The translations under genes and the position numbers were made by a program. DNA of 64,000 nucleotides from Pseudomonadota bacterium (GTDB lineage Bacteria > Pseudomonadota > Gammaproteobacteria > Burkholderiales > Thiobacillaceae), in assembly GCA_029558905.1 (NCBI GenBank), contig JAKQCX010000025.1, positions 1 through 64,000 of the forward strand, given 5' to 3'. The first letter of the stretch is position 1. Each line of letters starts with the position of its first letter. Shown piece after piece: positions 1 through 8,846 of the stretch. The notes below the pieces were generated by a model. That model made no database searches. It was not told the origin of the DNA and worked only from the letters and a program-made list of their open reading frames with translations.

Positions 1-39
1 CATTCTACCCGGTGCCGGCCTCTCCGCCGGACGGCCGCC

Positions 40-1389
40 TCACAGCGTCTTGCGATAGACCTGCGAATTGCGCTGGTAGTTGTAGAGCGCGCGCTTCTCC
101 TTCGGCAGGTCGGACACCGCCACCGGGCGGAACCCGCGCTCGAGGAACCAGCCGGCGGTCCGTGTCGTCAGCACGAACAGCGCGCCGAGGCGGTGCTTGC
201 GGGCGCGCGCCTCGATCTCCTGCATCAGCGCCTCGCCGTAGCCTTCGCGGCGGAAGTCCGGGTGGACCGCCAGCGCGGCCAGTTCGCCGACGCGCTCCTC
301 CGGGAACGCGTAGAGCGCGGCGCAGCCGATGATCTGGTTGTCGTACTCCGCGACCACGAAGCGCTCGATCTCGGCTTCGAGGCGCTCGCGCGAGCGGCGC
401 ACCAGGACGCCCTGCTCCTCCAGCGGCCCGATGATCTGCAGGAGCCCCTGCACGTCGTCGATCGTCGCGTTGCGCAGGTGCGCGAGCGGCGCCGACGAGA
501 TCATCGTGCCCACGCCGTCGCGCGTGAAGAACTCGAGGAGCAGCGCGCCGTCCATGTGGCGCGACAGGAAGTGCGCGCGCGCCACGCCGTTGTCGCAGGC
601 GCGGACCGCGCAGGGCAGGTAGTGCCGGACGTCCTCGGCGAGGTGCTTGTCCTTCGCGAGCAGCGCCTCGGCGTCGCGGGTCGACAGGTCGGTGAGCAGG
701 CGCTTGCGGCCGTTGCGCACGCCGTCGTTGTCGATCAGGAACACGAGCTTCTGCGCCGTGAGCCGGACCGAGACCTGCATCGCGACTTCCTCGAGCGCGA
801 GGTTGAACAATTCGCCGGTGGGCGAGTAGCCGAGCGGCGAGATCAGCACGATGTCGCCGTCGTCGAGCCGCTGCCGGATCGCCTCGGTGTCGATCCGGCG
901 GACCTCGCCGGTGAGCTGCATGTCGATGCCGTCGACCACGCCCATCGGCTTCGCGGTGATGTAGTTGCCCGACGACACGCGGTTGTACGCGCCCGCCATC
1001 GGCGAGTTCGCCATGCCGAGCGAGAGCATCGCCTCGATGCGGCTGCGCACCTGTCCGGCGGCCTCCAGCACGCAGTCCATCGTCTCGGCGTCGGTGATGC
1101 GCAGGCCGGCGTGGTAGCGCGAGGGCAGGTGCTGCTGCGCGAGGATCGCCTCGATCTGCGGGCGCATCCCGTGCACGACGACGAGCCGGATGCCGAGGCT
1201 GTGCAGCAGGTTCAGGTCGTGGACGATGCCGAGGAACGATTCGTCGGCGACGACCTCGCCGCCGAAGGCGATGACGAAGGTCTTGCCGCGGAACGCGTAG
1301 ACGTAGGGCGCCGCCGCGCGCATCCACTGCACGAAGCCGCGCATCGCGGCGGACCGGGCGTCGGGGGGACTGGAGGGATCGCGGGCCAT
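40..1389 (-). CDS. argA: N-acetylglutamate synthase (amino-acid kinase fold + GNAT)
   Basis: The 449-residue protein catalyses acetyl-CoA + glutamate to N-acetylglutamate, the first step of arginine synthesis, in the cytoplasm. Residues about 25-290 form an amino-acid-kinase-like domain that normally binds arginine for feedback inhibition. Residues about 300-440 form a GNAT acetyltransferase domain with the acetyl-CoA loop around RREGYGEALM and the C-terminal NYQRNSQVYRK signature of ArgA. Length matches the classical two-domain ArgA. The ATG at 1389 lies only 18 bases from a TATAAT-type -10 box on the same strand, so the leader is very short. It is divergent from the helicase gene at 1501. 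Confidence 0.95.
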   Translation of the reverse strand: MARDPSSPPDARSAAMRGFVQWMRAAAPYVYAFRGKTFVIAFGGEVVADESFLGIVHDLNLLHSLGIRLVVVHGMRPQIEAILAQQHLPSRYHAGLRITDAETMDCVLEAAGQVRSRIEAMLSLGMANSPMAGAYNRVSSGNYITAKPMGVVDGIDMQLTGEVRRIDTEAIRQRLDDGDIVLISPLGYSPTGELFNLALEEVAMQVSVRLTAQKLVFLIDNDGVRNGRKRLLTDLSTRDAEALLAKDKHLAEDVRHYLPCAVRACDNGVARAHFLSRHMDGALLLEFFTRDGVGTMISSAPLAHLRNATIDDVQGLLQIIGPLEEQGVLVRRSRERLEAEIERFVVAEYDNQIIGCAALYAFPEERVGELAALAVHPDFRREGYGEALMQEIEARARKHRLGALFVLTTRTAGWFLERGFRPVAVSDLPKEKRALYNYQRNSQVYRKTL

Positions 1390-1405
1390 CGGCGGAATCC
1401 GGCGC

Positions 1406-1434
1406 GATTATAGCCTTCGCGCTCGCCTATAATC
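1406..1434. promoter_or_regulatory. Divergent promoter dyad between argA and uvrD-like gene
   Basis: A perfect inverted repeat, GATTATAG (1406-1413) and CTATAATC (1427-1434), separated by 13 bases, places a TATAAT -10 hexamer on each strand. The minus-strand box (1412-1407) would start argA transcription near 1400. The plus-strand box (1428-1433) would start the helicase transcript near 1440. No good -35 element is evident in this GC-rich spacer. The symmetry could also serve as an operator. Confidence 0.6.
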
Positions 1435-1500
1435 GGGCTGCCTCGCGCCTGCGCTATCCGATGCGCGGCGCCTCCCGCCGACGCCCGCCGGGCCGGCCCG

Positions 1501-3744
1501 ATGACGAGCCCGCTCCTCGCCGACCTCAATCCCCGCCAGCACGAGGCGGTCACGCTGCCGCACACGTCCGCGCTGGTGCTCGCGGGCGCCGGCAGCGGCG
1601 AGACGCGCGTGCTCACCACGCGCATCGCCTGGCTCATCGCCACCGGCCAGGCGTCCCCGCTGTCGATCCTCGCGGTCACCTTCACGAACAAGGCGGCGCG
1701 GGAGATGCTGCTGCGCCTGTCCGCGCTCACGCCGGTGTCGGTGCGCGGGATGTGGATCGGCACGTTCCACGGCCTGTGCAACCGGATGCTGCGCGCGCAC
1801 CACCGCGACGCGAACCTGCCGCAGCTCTTCCAGATCATGGACACGGCCGACCAGCTCGCGCTGATCAAGCGCCTGTACAAGGCGCACGGGCTGGACGCCG
1901 AGCGCTACCCGCCGCGCGAACTCGCCTGGTTCATCGCGAGCGCCAAGGAGGCGGGCCTGCGGCCGCAGGCGGTGGAGGCGGGCGACCCGTTCGCGCGCGC
2001 GCGCGTCGAGCACTACGCGCTCTACGAGGCGATGTGCCAGCGCGAGGGCGTCGTCGACTTCGCGGAACTGCTGCTCCGCAGCTACGAACTCCTCGCCGGG
2101 CGCGACGCGATCCGCGAGCACTACCGGCGGCGCTTCTCGAACCTCCTGGTCGACGAGTTCCAGGACACGAACCTGCTGCAGTACCGCTGGCTGCAGCTCC
2201 TCGCCGGGCCCGACGCGGCGGTGTTCGCGGTCGGCGACGACGACCAGTCGATCTACGCGTTCCGCGGCGCGAACGCCGCGAACATGCAGCACTTCGAGCG
2301 CGACTTCGGGCGGCCGGAGCGTCCGGCGCGCCTGGTGAAGCTCGAGCAGAACTACCGCTCGCACGGCAACATCCTCGACGCGGCGAACGCGCTGATCCGC
2401 CACAACCGGTCGCGCCTCGGCAAGGAACTGTGGACGAGCGAGGGCAAGGGCGAGCCGATCCGCGCGTTCGCGGCGCCGACCGACCTCGACGAGGCCGCGT
2501 TCGTCGTCGACGCGGTCAAGGGCATCGCGGACGAGGGCGTGCCGCTCTCCGAGATCGCGTTGCTCTACCGCAGCAACGCCCAGTCGCGCGTGCTCGAGCA
2601 TGCGCTGTTCAACGCGGGACTGCCGTACCGCGTCTGGGGCGGGATGCGCTTCTTCGAGCGCGCCGAGGTCAAGCACGCGCTGGGCTACCTGCGGCTCGTC
2701 GCCTCGCCGGAGGACGACGGCGCGTTCCTGCGCGTCGTGAATTTCCCGCCGCGCGGCATCGGCGCGCGAACGCTGGAACAGCTGCAGGACGCGGCGCGCG
2801 GGCGCGGCACGAGCCTGTGGCAGGCCGCCTCGAGCGGCGCCGTGGGCGGCAAGGCCGGTGCGAGCCTCGGTGCGTTCGTGACGCTGATCGAGAAGCTTCG
2901 CGCGGAGACGGCCTCGCTGCCGCTCTCCGAGGCGGTCGCGCAGGTCAACGAGGGATCGGGGCTCGTCGCGCACTACCGCTCGGAGAAGGACGGCGAGGAC
3001 CGGATCGAGAACCTCGAGGAACTTGTGAACGCCGCGCAGGGCTTCGTGCGCGAGGCCGAGATCGCGGGGGACGCACCGATGCTCGGCGACCGCGTGTCGC
3101 CCGACGCGCCGGTGCCGGACGAGGGGCCGTCCGAAGGCGCGACCGACCCGCTGACGGCGTTCCTCGCGCACGCGGCGCTCGAGGCGGGCGAGACGCAGGA
3201 GGCCGAGGGCAGGCCCGCGCTGCAACTGATGACCGTGCACTCGGCGAAGGGGCTCGAGTTCCACACGGTGTTCGTCACCGGCCTGGAAGAGGGCCTGTTC
3301 CCGCACGAGAACAGCCTGAACGAGATGGACGGGCCCGAGGAGGAGCGGCGACTCATGTACGTCGCGCTCACGCGAGCGCGGCGTCGGCTCTACCTGACGC
3401 ACGCGCAGTCGCGGATGCTGCACGGCCAGACCCGCTGGCACGTCGCGAGCCGCTTCCTCGACGAACTCCCGCGCGACCTCGTCGCGTGGCTCTCGCCCGC
3501 ACGCACGCGCACCGGCGCGGTCGAGGTCGACGAGGCGGAGTGGGGCCGCGCGGCGCGCGCGCCGGCGAAGGACGCGGACGCGCCGGGCTGGCGGATCGGC
3601 CAGAACGTGCGGCACGCGAAGTTCGGAGTCGGCGTCATCGTCGGTGCCGAGGGCCGCGGCAGCGACGCGCGCGTGCAGGTCAACTTCCGCGACGTCGGCG
3701 TCAAGTGGCTCGCGCTCGAGTACGCGAAGCTCGAGGCGGCGTAG
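1501..3744 (+). CDS. uvrD: UvrD/PcrA-like superfamily 1A helicase with altered Walker A
   Basis: The 747-residue protein has the UvrD/Rep helicase layout: Q-motif NPRQHEAV at 10-17, motif I, motif Ia (FTNKAAREM), motif II DEFQDTN, motif III GDDDQSIYAFRGA, and C-terminal motifs V (TVHSAKGLEF) and VI (VALTRARRRLYL). A C-terminal Tudor-like tail (GQNVRHAKFGVGVI) is present, as in PcrA/UvrD. The family unwinds DNA in nucleotide excision and mismatch repair. Motif I reads AGAGSGET, so the invariant ATP-binding lysine is Glu34 (GAG at 1600-1602). All other motifs look intact. If real, ATPase activity should be lost; a sequencing or assembly error is the alternative. The start has no strong ribosome site. 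Confidence 0.9.
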   Translation: MTSPLLADLNPRQHEAVTLPHTSALVLAGAGSGETRVLTTRIAWLIATGQASPLSILAVTFTNKAAREMLLRLSALTPVSVRGMWIGTFHGLCNRMLRAHHRDANLPQLFQIMDTADQLALIKRLYKAHGLDAERYPPRELAWFIASAKEAGLRPQAVEAGDPFARARVEHYALYEAMCQREGVVDFAELLLRSYELLAGRDAIREHYRRRFSNLLVDEFQDTNLLQYRWLQLLAGPDAAVFAVGDDDQSIYAFRGANAANMQHFERDFGRPERPARLVKLEQNYRSHGNILDAANALIRHNRSRLGKELWTSEGKGEPIRAFAAPTDLDEAAFVVDAVKGIADEGVPLSEIALLYRSNAQSRVLEHALFNAGLPYRVWGGMRFFERAEVKHALGYLRLVASPEDDGAFLRVVNFPPRGIGARTLEQLQDAARGRGTSLWQAASSGAVGGKAGASLGAFVTLIEKLRAETASLPLSEAVAQVNEGSGLVAHYRSEKDGEDRIENLEELVNAAQGFVREAEIAGDAPMLGDRVSPDAPVPDEGPSEGATDPLTAFLAHAALEAGETQEAEGRPALQLMTVHSAKGLEFHTVFVTGLEEGLFPHENSLNEMDGPEEERRLMYVALTRARRRLYLTHAQSRMLHGQTRWHVASRFLDELPRDLVAWLSPARTRTGAVEVDEAEWGRAARAPAKDADAPGWRIGQNVRHAKFGVGVIVGAEGRGSDARVQVNFRDVGVKWLALEYAKLEAA

Positions 3745-3781
3745 GGCCTCGCGGCACGACGGGCCGGCGTCCGCGCGGGAA

Positions 3782-5491
3782 CTACGAGGGAAGGCCGGCC
3801 CGCGACGTCGCGAAGTAGTCGTCGACCGCCGCCGACGCCGACGGGAAGAAGCGCTCGTGGCCCACGTCGTGGCCCGCGAGCATGCGGTGGATCTGCTCGC
3901 GCAGCGGGCGGTTCGCGCGCGCGAAGCGGAGATCGATCCCGCGATCCTCGAATTCGTCGTGCAGGCCGGTGAGGACGTCGGCGGCGGTGACGTCGATCTC
4001 CCACACCGCCTGCAGGTCGAGCACGACGACTCTCGCCTCCGGCGTCGCGGCGTAGACGACTTCGCGGATGCGGTCGGCGACGTGGCGCGCGTTCGCGAAC
4101 ACGAGCGGCGCATAGAGGCGATAGACGACGGCCCCGGGCGTCGACTCGCCCGGCTCGTCGTCGTCGAGATCGTGGAAGTGACGATCCCCGGGGCGGCGCC
4201 GCAGCACCGCGTCGCGCGGCCGCGCGACTTCGACCAGCACTTCGAGGAACGCGAGCGCGACGCCGATCAGCATGCCCGGCAGCACGCCCAGCACGAGCAC
4301 GCCGATCGTCACGCCCATCGCGATCAGGAACGCGTGGCGCTCGAGCTTCCACAGGGCGCGCAGGCCGCGGAGGTCGAGCAGGTGGATGCCCGCGGCGACG
4401 AGGATCGCGGCCAGCGCGACGCGCGGCAGCCACGCGAGGAACGGCGCGAGGAACTGGGTGAACGCGACGAGCAGCACGAGCGCGACGAGTTGCGTCCGCT
4501 GCGACGTGGCCCCGGCGGCGTCGCCGGCGATCGAACGCGAGCCGCTCGCGCCCACGCTGAAGCCGCCGGCGAGCCCGGCGGCGACGTTGGCCGCGCCCAG
4601 CGCACGCAGTTCCGCCTCCGCATCGACTTCCTCGCCGCGCCGCTCGGCGAGCGTGCGGGCGAGCAGGATGCCCTCGGCGAAGGTGAGGAACGCGAGCGCG
4701 AGCGCTCCGCCGGCGAGATCGCGGACGTCGGCGATCGTGACGTCGGGCAGCGCCGGCGCCGGCACGCCCGCAGCGATCGCGGGGAGCATCGCGACGCCGT
4801 GATCGCGGAGCGAGAAGGCGGCGTCCGCCGCGATGGCGAGCGCGCACGCCACGAGCGCGCCAGGCACGCGCGGGGTCCATCGCCGGCAGGCGAGCAGCAC
4901 GGCGATCAGCGTGCCGCCGAGGACGAGCGTCGGCGCATGCGCGACGGCAGCCGCGCTCGCGGCTTCGATCACGCGCGCGCCGAACGTCTGCTGCCCGGAT
5001 GAGACGCCGAGGAGCGTTCCGAGTTGCGAGACGATCAGCACCAGCGCCGCGCCGTTCGCATAGCCCACGATCACCGGCCGCGCGAGCGCGTCGGCGGCCT
5101 GGCCGAGTCCCAGGCGCGCGGCCGCCAGCAGCACGACGCCGGCCATGATGGCGACCAGCGCGGCGAGGGCCGCGGTGCGCGCCGGATCGCCCATCGCGAG
5201 CGGTGCGACGATGCTGGCGGCGAGAAGGGCGATCGTCGTGTCCGGGCCGACGATCACGCGCCGCGACGGCGTGAGCAGCAGGAAGACCGCCATCGAGCCG
5301 ATCGCCGCGTAGAGGCCGGCCGCGGGCGGGAGGCGGACGAGTTCCGCGTAGGCGAGCACCGACGGAATCATCACGACGGCGACCGTGGCCCCCGCGAGCG
5401 CGTCGGCGCGCCACGCTCCCGGCGTCCGGGTGAGGATCTGCGCGAGCCCGGGAAACGCGCGACGCCAGCCGGAGGATGCCGTCGCCGCCAT
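3782..5491 (-). CDS. SulP-family anion transporter with STAS domain
   Basis: The 569-residue protein has about 10-12 hydrophobic segments (residues about 30-410) followed by a cytoplasmic STAS domain (about 440-555). The conserved SulP stretch GASGSRSIAGDAAGATSQ is visible. SulP proteins carry sulfate, bicarbonate or dicarboxylates across the inner membrane. The substrate cannot be read from the sequence; sulfate or bicarbonate are the usual candidates. It is the last gene of a minus-strand run after thrB and the BPSS1780-type protein, with 10 bases between it and the upstream gene, so co-transcription is likely. It is convergent with the helicase gene. Confidence 0.9.
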   Translation of the reverse strand: MAATASSGWRRAFPGLAQILTRTPGAWRADALAGATVAVVMIPSVLAYAELVRLPPAAGLYAAIGSMAVFLLLTPSRRVIVGPDTTIALLAASIVAPLAMGDPARTAALAALVAIMAGVVLLAAARLGLGQAADALARPVIVGYANGAALVLIVSQLGTLLGVSSGQQTFGARVIEAASAAAVAHAPTLVLGGTLIAVLLACRRWTPRVPGALVACALAIAADAAFSLRDHGVAMLPAIAAGVPAPALPDVTIADVRDLAGGALALAFLTFAEGILLARTLAERRGEEVDAEAELRALGAANVAAGLAGGFSVGASGSRSIAGDAAGATSQRTQLVALVLLVAFTQFLAPFLAWLPRVALAAILVAAGIHLLDLRGLRALWKLERHAFLIAMGVTIGVLVLGVLPGMLIGVALAFLEVLVEVARPRDAVLRRRPGDRHFHDLDDDEPGESTPGAVVYRLYAPLVFANARHVADRIREVVYAATPEARVVVLDLQAVWEIDVTAADVLTGLHDEFEDRGIDLRFARANRPLREQIHRMLAGHDVGHERFFPSASAAVDDYFATSRAGLPS

Positions 5492-5501
5492 GCGGAGCGG
5501 G

Positions 5502-6374
5502 TCAGTCGCGCGGAGGCGCCGCCGGCGTCAGCGGCGCGAGCGTCTCGCCGGCGTGGAACACGTCGCGGTAGCTCACGTAGTCGGACACGTGCAGCGTCGC
5601 GGCGAAGAAGAACGCGTAGGGCATGAGGAGCGCGATGGCGAGCACGCCGACGGCCGAGGCGGGCAAGGCGGACGAGACGAGTCCGAGCGCGAGCGCCGGC
5701 AGGAGACCGCCCAGGGCGAACACGGCGATGCCGTAGACCGCGAGCGGCCGCCAGTTCGCGAGCGCGGCCTTGAGCGAGTAGCCGAGCGCGGCGGGCGCGG
5801 ACAGGTCCTGGAACACGACGAGGCCGGGAGCGAACCAGAGGGCCGCGAGCGTCGGCAAGGCGACGAGGACCGCGAAGGCCATCGCGAGCACCGTGCGCGG
5901 GTCGCGCAGCGTCGCGGTCAGCGTCGCGGCCCAGGCTTCGCGGGCCACGTCGTCCGCGGGCGCCGGCGACGAGAGCACGTCGAGCAGACGGCCGCCGTCG
6001 ACGAGCGAGGTCGCCATCACGGCGAACGCGACGCCGACGACGAACACGAGGCCCAGCACCAGGAGCGCCGCGAGGTTCGAACGAAACCCCAGGAAGAGGT
6101 CGCGCACGCGCGGCAGGCCGCCACGCTCCTGCGTCCAGGCCGCCGCCAGGAAGCCCACGGCGAACACCGGCTTGACCAGCGGCACGGCGAGCTGGCCGGC
6201 GAGCGGCACGAGTTCGATCGCCATCATCACCATGTAGTAGGTGGCGAGCATGAAGAGCCACGGCAGCCGGGCGCGCGAGAACAGGAGCCACGCGTCGCGC
6301 AGCCACGCGACGCCCCGGCGGGGCTCGTGCACCGTGAAGACGATGTCGCGCGGCGTGTCCGGGTTCGCGTTCAC
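5502..6374 (-). CDS. BPSS1780-family inner-membrane protein
   Basis: This 290-residue polytopic membrane protein has about six hydrophobic segments and matches the betaproteobacterial BPSS1780-type family of unknown function, which is often encoded near thrB and polA. The start is GTG at 6374; its GTGA overlaps the TGA stop of thrB, indicating translational coupling. The N-terminus contains PRRGVAWLRDAW, followed by the first membrane helix. No catalytic motif is visible. The function is unknown. Confidence 0.8.
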   Translation of the reverse strand: MNANPDTPRDIVFTVHEPRRGVAWLRDAWLLFSRARLPWLFMLATYYMVMMAIELVPLAGQLAVPLVKPVFAVGFLAAAWTQERGGLPRVRDLFLGFRSNLAALLVLGLVFVVGVAFAVMATSLVDGGRLLDVLSSPAPADDVAREAWAATLTATLRDPRTVLAMAFAVLVALPTLAALWFAPGLVVFQDLSAPAALGYSLKAALANWRPLAVYGIAVFALGGLLPALALGLVSSALPASAVGVLAIALLMPYAFFFAATLHVSDYVSYRDVFHAGETLAPLTPAAPPRD

Positions 6375-7324
6375 GCGGCGTCGGCGATCGGGAGCGTGGG
6401 GGCCTCGGTCGCGCGGTGCGCGAGGATCCGCTCGAAGACGGCGGGATCGTGCGCATGCACCAGTTCGCCGGGGCGCGGCAGGTGGAGGTCGTAGAGACGC
6501 GACAGCCAGAAGCGCAGCGCCGCCGCGCGCAGGAGCGTCGCCCAGTGGGCTCGCTCGTCGCGCGTGAGCGGCCGCAGCCGCTGGTAGCCGTCGACGAACG
6601 CGCGGGTGCGGCCGGGATGGAGCGCGCCGTCCGGTTCGCTGCACCAGTCGTTCACCGCGATCGCGAGATCGTAGGCGAGGAAGTCGGTCGCAGCGAAGCC
6701 GAAGTCGATGATCCCGACGACCTTGCCGTCCGCGAACAGCACGTTGTCGCGGAAGAGGTCGCCATGGATCGCGGCCTTCGGCAGCGTCATGCGTCCGGCC
6801 GCCGCCTGGAAGGCGAGTTCGTCGTCGAGGAGGCGCGCCTGCCCCGCATCGAGGAACGGGTGCACCGACCGCGCCGCGCGACGCCACCACGCGGCGCCCC
6901 GCCGGTTCGCGAGGCGCGCGCGGTAGCTCTGCGAGGCGAGGTGCAGCTCGGCCAGCGCGCGACCGACCTCGATGCAGTCGTTCTCGTCGGGCGAGAGGTG
7001 CGCCTCGCCGTCGACGCGGTCGACGAGGCTCGCGGGCTTGCCGCACAGCATCGAGAAGTACGCGCCGCTGCGGTCGGGCGACGGCGCGGGGACGGCGACG
7101 CCCGAGCGCGCGAGGTGCGCCATCAGGTTCAGGTAGAACGGCAGCTCGTCGGCGGGCAGGCGCTCGTAGAGCGTGAGCACGTGGCGGCCGCGCTCGGTCG
7201 TCACGAAGTAGTTGGTGTTCTCGATGCCCGCGCGGATGGGCTCGCAGGCGACGAGCCCGCCCAGCGGGTAGCGGGCGAGCCAGCCGTCGAGATCCTCGGC
7301 CGAGACGGTCGTGTAGACGGACAT
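6371..7324 (-). CDS. thrB: Homoserine kinase (APH-fold, ThrB type II)
   Basis: The 317-residue enzyme phosphorylates homoserine in threonine synthesis. It belongs to the aminoglycoside-phosphotransferase-like ThrB group rather than the GHMP type. Visible features are the N-terminal MSVYTTVSAEDLDGWL typical of this group, the catalytic loop AIHGDLFRDNVLF (HGD with Asp and Asn) and the metal-binding IIDFGFA (DFG-like). It is followed immediately by the coupled BPSS1780-type gene. Placement near polA and a DUF2782 gene is the usual betaproteobacterial order. Confidence 0.93.
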   Translation of the reverse strand: MSVYTTVSAEDLDGWLARYPLGGLVACEPIRAGIENTNYFVTTERGRHVLTLYERLPADELPFYLNLMAHLARSGVAVPAPSPDRSGAYFSMLCGKPASLVDRVDGEAHLSPDENDCIEVGRALAELHLASQSYRARLANRRGAAWWRRAARSVHPFLDAGQARLLDDELAFQAAAGRMTLPKAAIHGDLFRDNVLFADGKVVGIIDFGFAATDFLAYDLAIAVNDWCSEPDGALHPGRTRAFVDGYQRLRPLTRDERAHWATLLRAAALRFWLSRLYDLHLPRPGELVHAHDPAVFERILAHRATEAPTLPIADAA

Positions 7325-7375
7325 GCGGCAACGCGCGCTTCGCGCGAAGGGGTCAGCGATGGCCCCTGCGGGCGC

Positions 7376-7735
7376 TCACCACGAGAACAGCCGCCACTGG
7401 GGCACGCTCAGCGATTGATCGAGGCTGTCCCGGCGGAGGAACCCGGTGCCGTCGCGATTCGGAAGGAGGAAGTACGGCGGGCCCCCGCGCGGCGTCACCC
7501 GGACGTACTGGAGCACGCCGCCGACGCGCACCTCCTCGGTGCTCTCGCGCTCGCGGTGCGTGATCGTGACCTGCTGCTCGAGGTCGGGATCGCTCGCGAA
7601 CGCAGGCGGCGGGAGGGCCGCGGCGTCGGCGGGGATCGGAGGCGGCGGGGGTGGCGCCGTCTGGGCCTGTGCCGCTCCGGCGGCGAGACCGAGCAGAAAC
7701 GGCACCGCGGCAGCGAGGCGGACGAAGGGGCGCAT
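7376..7735 (-). CDS. DUF2782-family periplasmic protein
   Basis: This 119-residue protein has a Sec signal peptide (MRPFVRLAAAVPFLLGLAAG, cut after AQA), a proline-rich linker and a conserved C-terminal domain (VTITHRERESTEEVRVGG ... YFLLPNRDG) that matches DUF2782. The family lies beside polA/thrB in many beta- and gammaproteobacteria; its role is unknown. It ends 51 bases before the thrB start and is read in the same direction, so the two may share a transcript. Confidence 0.85.
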   Translation of the reverse strand: MRPFVRLAAAVPFLLGLAAGAAQAQTAPPPPPPIPADAAALPPPAFASDPDLEQQVTITHRERESTEEVRVGGVLQYVRVTPRGGPPYFLLPNRDGTGFLRRDSLDQSLSVPQWRLFSW

Positions 7736-8117
7736 GGTCGAATCGCTTCGCAGCGGGGAAGGCGGCTCGATTCTAGCATTGCGCGCCGCTGCGAGCGGTC
7801 GTGCGCCAACTCGCGTTCCCTGCGCACACGGAGTGTCGGGAGCGTCGCATCCGAGATGCATCTGCCACGACCGCGTCCTGCGCACGATGGGCGGCCCCAC
7901 TGTGGGTCGGCCTTCAGGCCGACGCCATTCATCGCACCGACGCGAACGCATCGCCTTCGCATCGGCGCGAACCCCGTCGGGCTGAAGCCCGACCCACGGA
8001 TGTGTCGATGCCGCTTGTCGGGCTGAAGCCCGACCCACGGATGTGTCGATGCCGCTTGTCGGGCTGATGCCCGACCCACAGCGCACGGCGGTCCTCCCGG
8101 TGCCGGACGCCGGAAGC
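7736..8117. other. Intergenic region with REP-like palindromes
   Basis: This 382-base gap between the DUF2782 gene start and the LOG gene stop has no convincing coding potential. Its right half is occupied by the palindromic repeats listed separately. The left part holds the upstream region of the DUF2782 gene; no clear promoter hexamers stand out. Confidence 0.6.
7906..8080. repeat. REP-like palindromic repeat cluster (4 copies)
   Basis: Four palindromes are present: GTCGGCCTTCAGGCCGAC at 7906-7923 and GTCGGGCTGAAGCCCGAC starting at 7976 and 8017, plus a variant with one mismatch (TGATGC centre) starting at 8058. The last three are spaced exactly 41 bases apart with the same spacer (ending GATGCCGCTT) and are followed by CCAC. 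The first copy is preceded by GTGG, so it is in the opposite orientation. This is the layout of bacterial REP/BIME elements mobilised by RAYT transposases. No RAYT gene is in the window. Confidence 0.85.
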
Positions 8118-8846
8118 TCAGAGATTCAACATCCGCTGGCGCTCCTCCTGCGTCGGCTGGAACCCGCGCCCCTCGTAGAAGCGGAAGATCGCCTCGACGA
8201 TCGCGTCCGGATCGTCGATCGTCTGCATGAGGTCGAGGTCGTGCTCGCCGACCATGCCCTCGCCGACCAGGTGCGCCCGCATCCAGTCGACGAGTCCCGA
8301 CCAGAACGACGAACCGACCAGGATGATCGGGATGCGGCGCGTCTTGCCGGTCTGCACGAGCGTCAGGCACTCGGAGAGTTCGTCGAGCGTGCCGAAACCG
8401 CCGGGGAGGACGACGTAGGCCGAAGCGAAGCGCACGAACATCATCTTGCGCGAGAAGAAGTACAGGAAGTCGAGCGAGACGTCCTGGGCGCTCCGGTCGC
8501 CCTTCTCGTGGGGCAGGTTGATGTTGAGTCCCACCGAAGGCGCGCGGCCGGCGTGCGCGCCGCGGTTCGCGGCCTCCATGAGCCCGGGGCCGCCGCCCGA
8601 GATCACCGCGAAACCCGCGTCGGAGAGCTTGCGCGCGATCGTGCGCGTCGTCTCGTAGTACGGATGGCCTTCGCGGATGCGCGCGCTCCCGAACATCGAG
8701 ACGGCGGGGCGAACGCCGCGAAGCCGTTCGGTGGCGGCGACGAACTCTGCCATAATCCCCAGCACCCGCCACGCTTCCTGCCCGTTCGTCGAGTACATCG
8801 CCTGCGGGTCGATGACCGGCGGGATCTTCGGCGTCGTTGTTCGCAT
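8118..8846 (-). CDS. LOG-family (TIGR00730) Rossmann-fold protein
   Basis: The 242-residue protein has the lysine-decarboxylase-like/LOG signature: nucleotide-binding SGGGPGLMEAANRGA and the PGGFGTLDELSE motif. LOG proteins hydrolyse nucleoside 5'-monophosphates to base and ribose 5-phosphate; bacterial members may act in purine-nucleotide metabolism or cytokinin-like compounds. The annotated ATG (8846) shares the four bases CATG with the divergent polA start. An internal Met at 8798 is an alternative that would leave room for a promoter. Confidence 0.88.
   Translation of the reverse strand: MRTTTPKIPPVIDPQAMYSTNGQEAWRVLGIMAEFVAATERLRGVRPAVSMFGSARIREGHPYYETTRTIARKLSDAGFAVISGGGPGLMEAANRGAHAGRAPSVGLNINLPHEKGDRSAQDVSLDFLYFFSRKMMFVRFASAYVVLPGGFGTLDELSECLTLVQTGKTRRIPIILVGSSFWSGLVDWMRAHLVGEGMVGEHDLDLMQTIDDPDAIVEAIFRFYEGRGFQPTQEERQRMLNL

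Noticed and set aside
1408-4113. Long minus-strand open frame antisense to the helicase gene
   Set aside because: Arg-rich shadow of GC-rich coding DNA; no motifs, and the plus strand carries all helicase motifs.
7976-8080. Tandem 41-base repeats as a CRISPR array
   Set aside because: The repeats are palindromic with identical spacers and no cas genes; they are REP-like.
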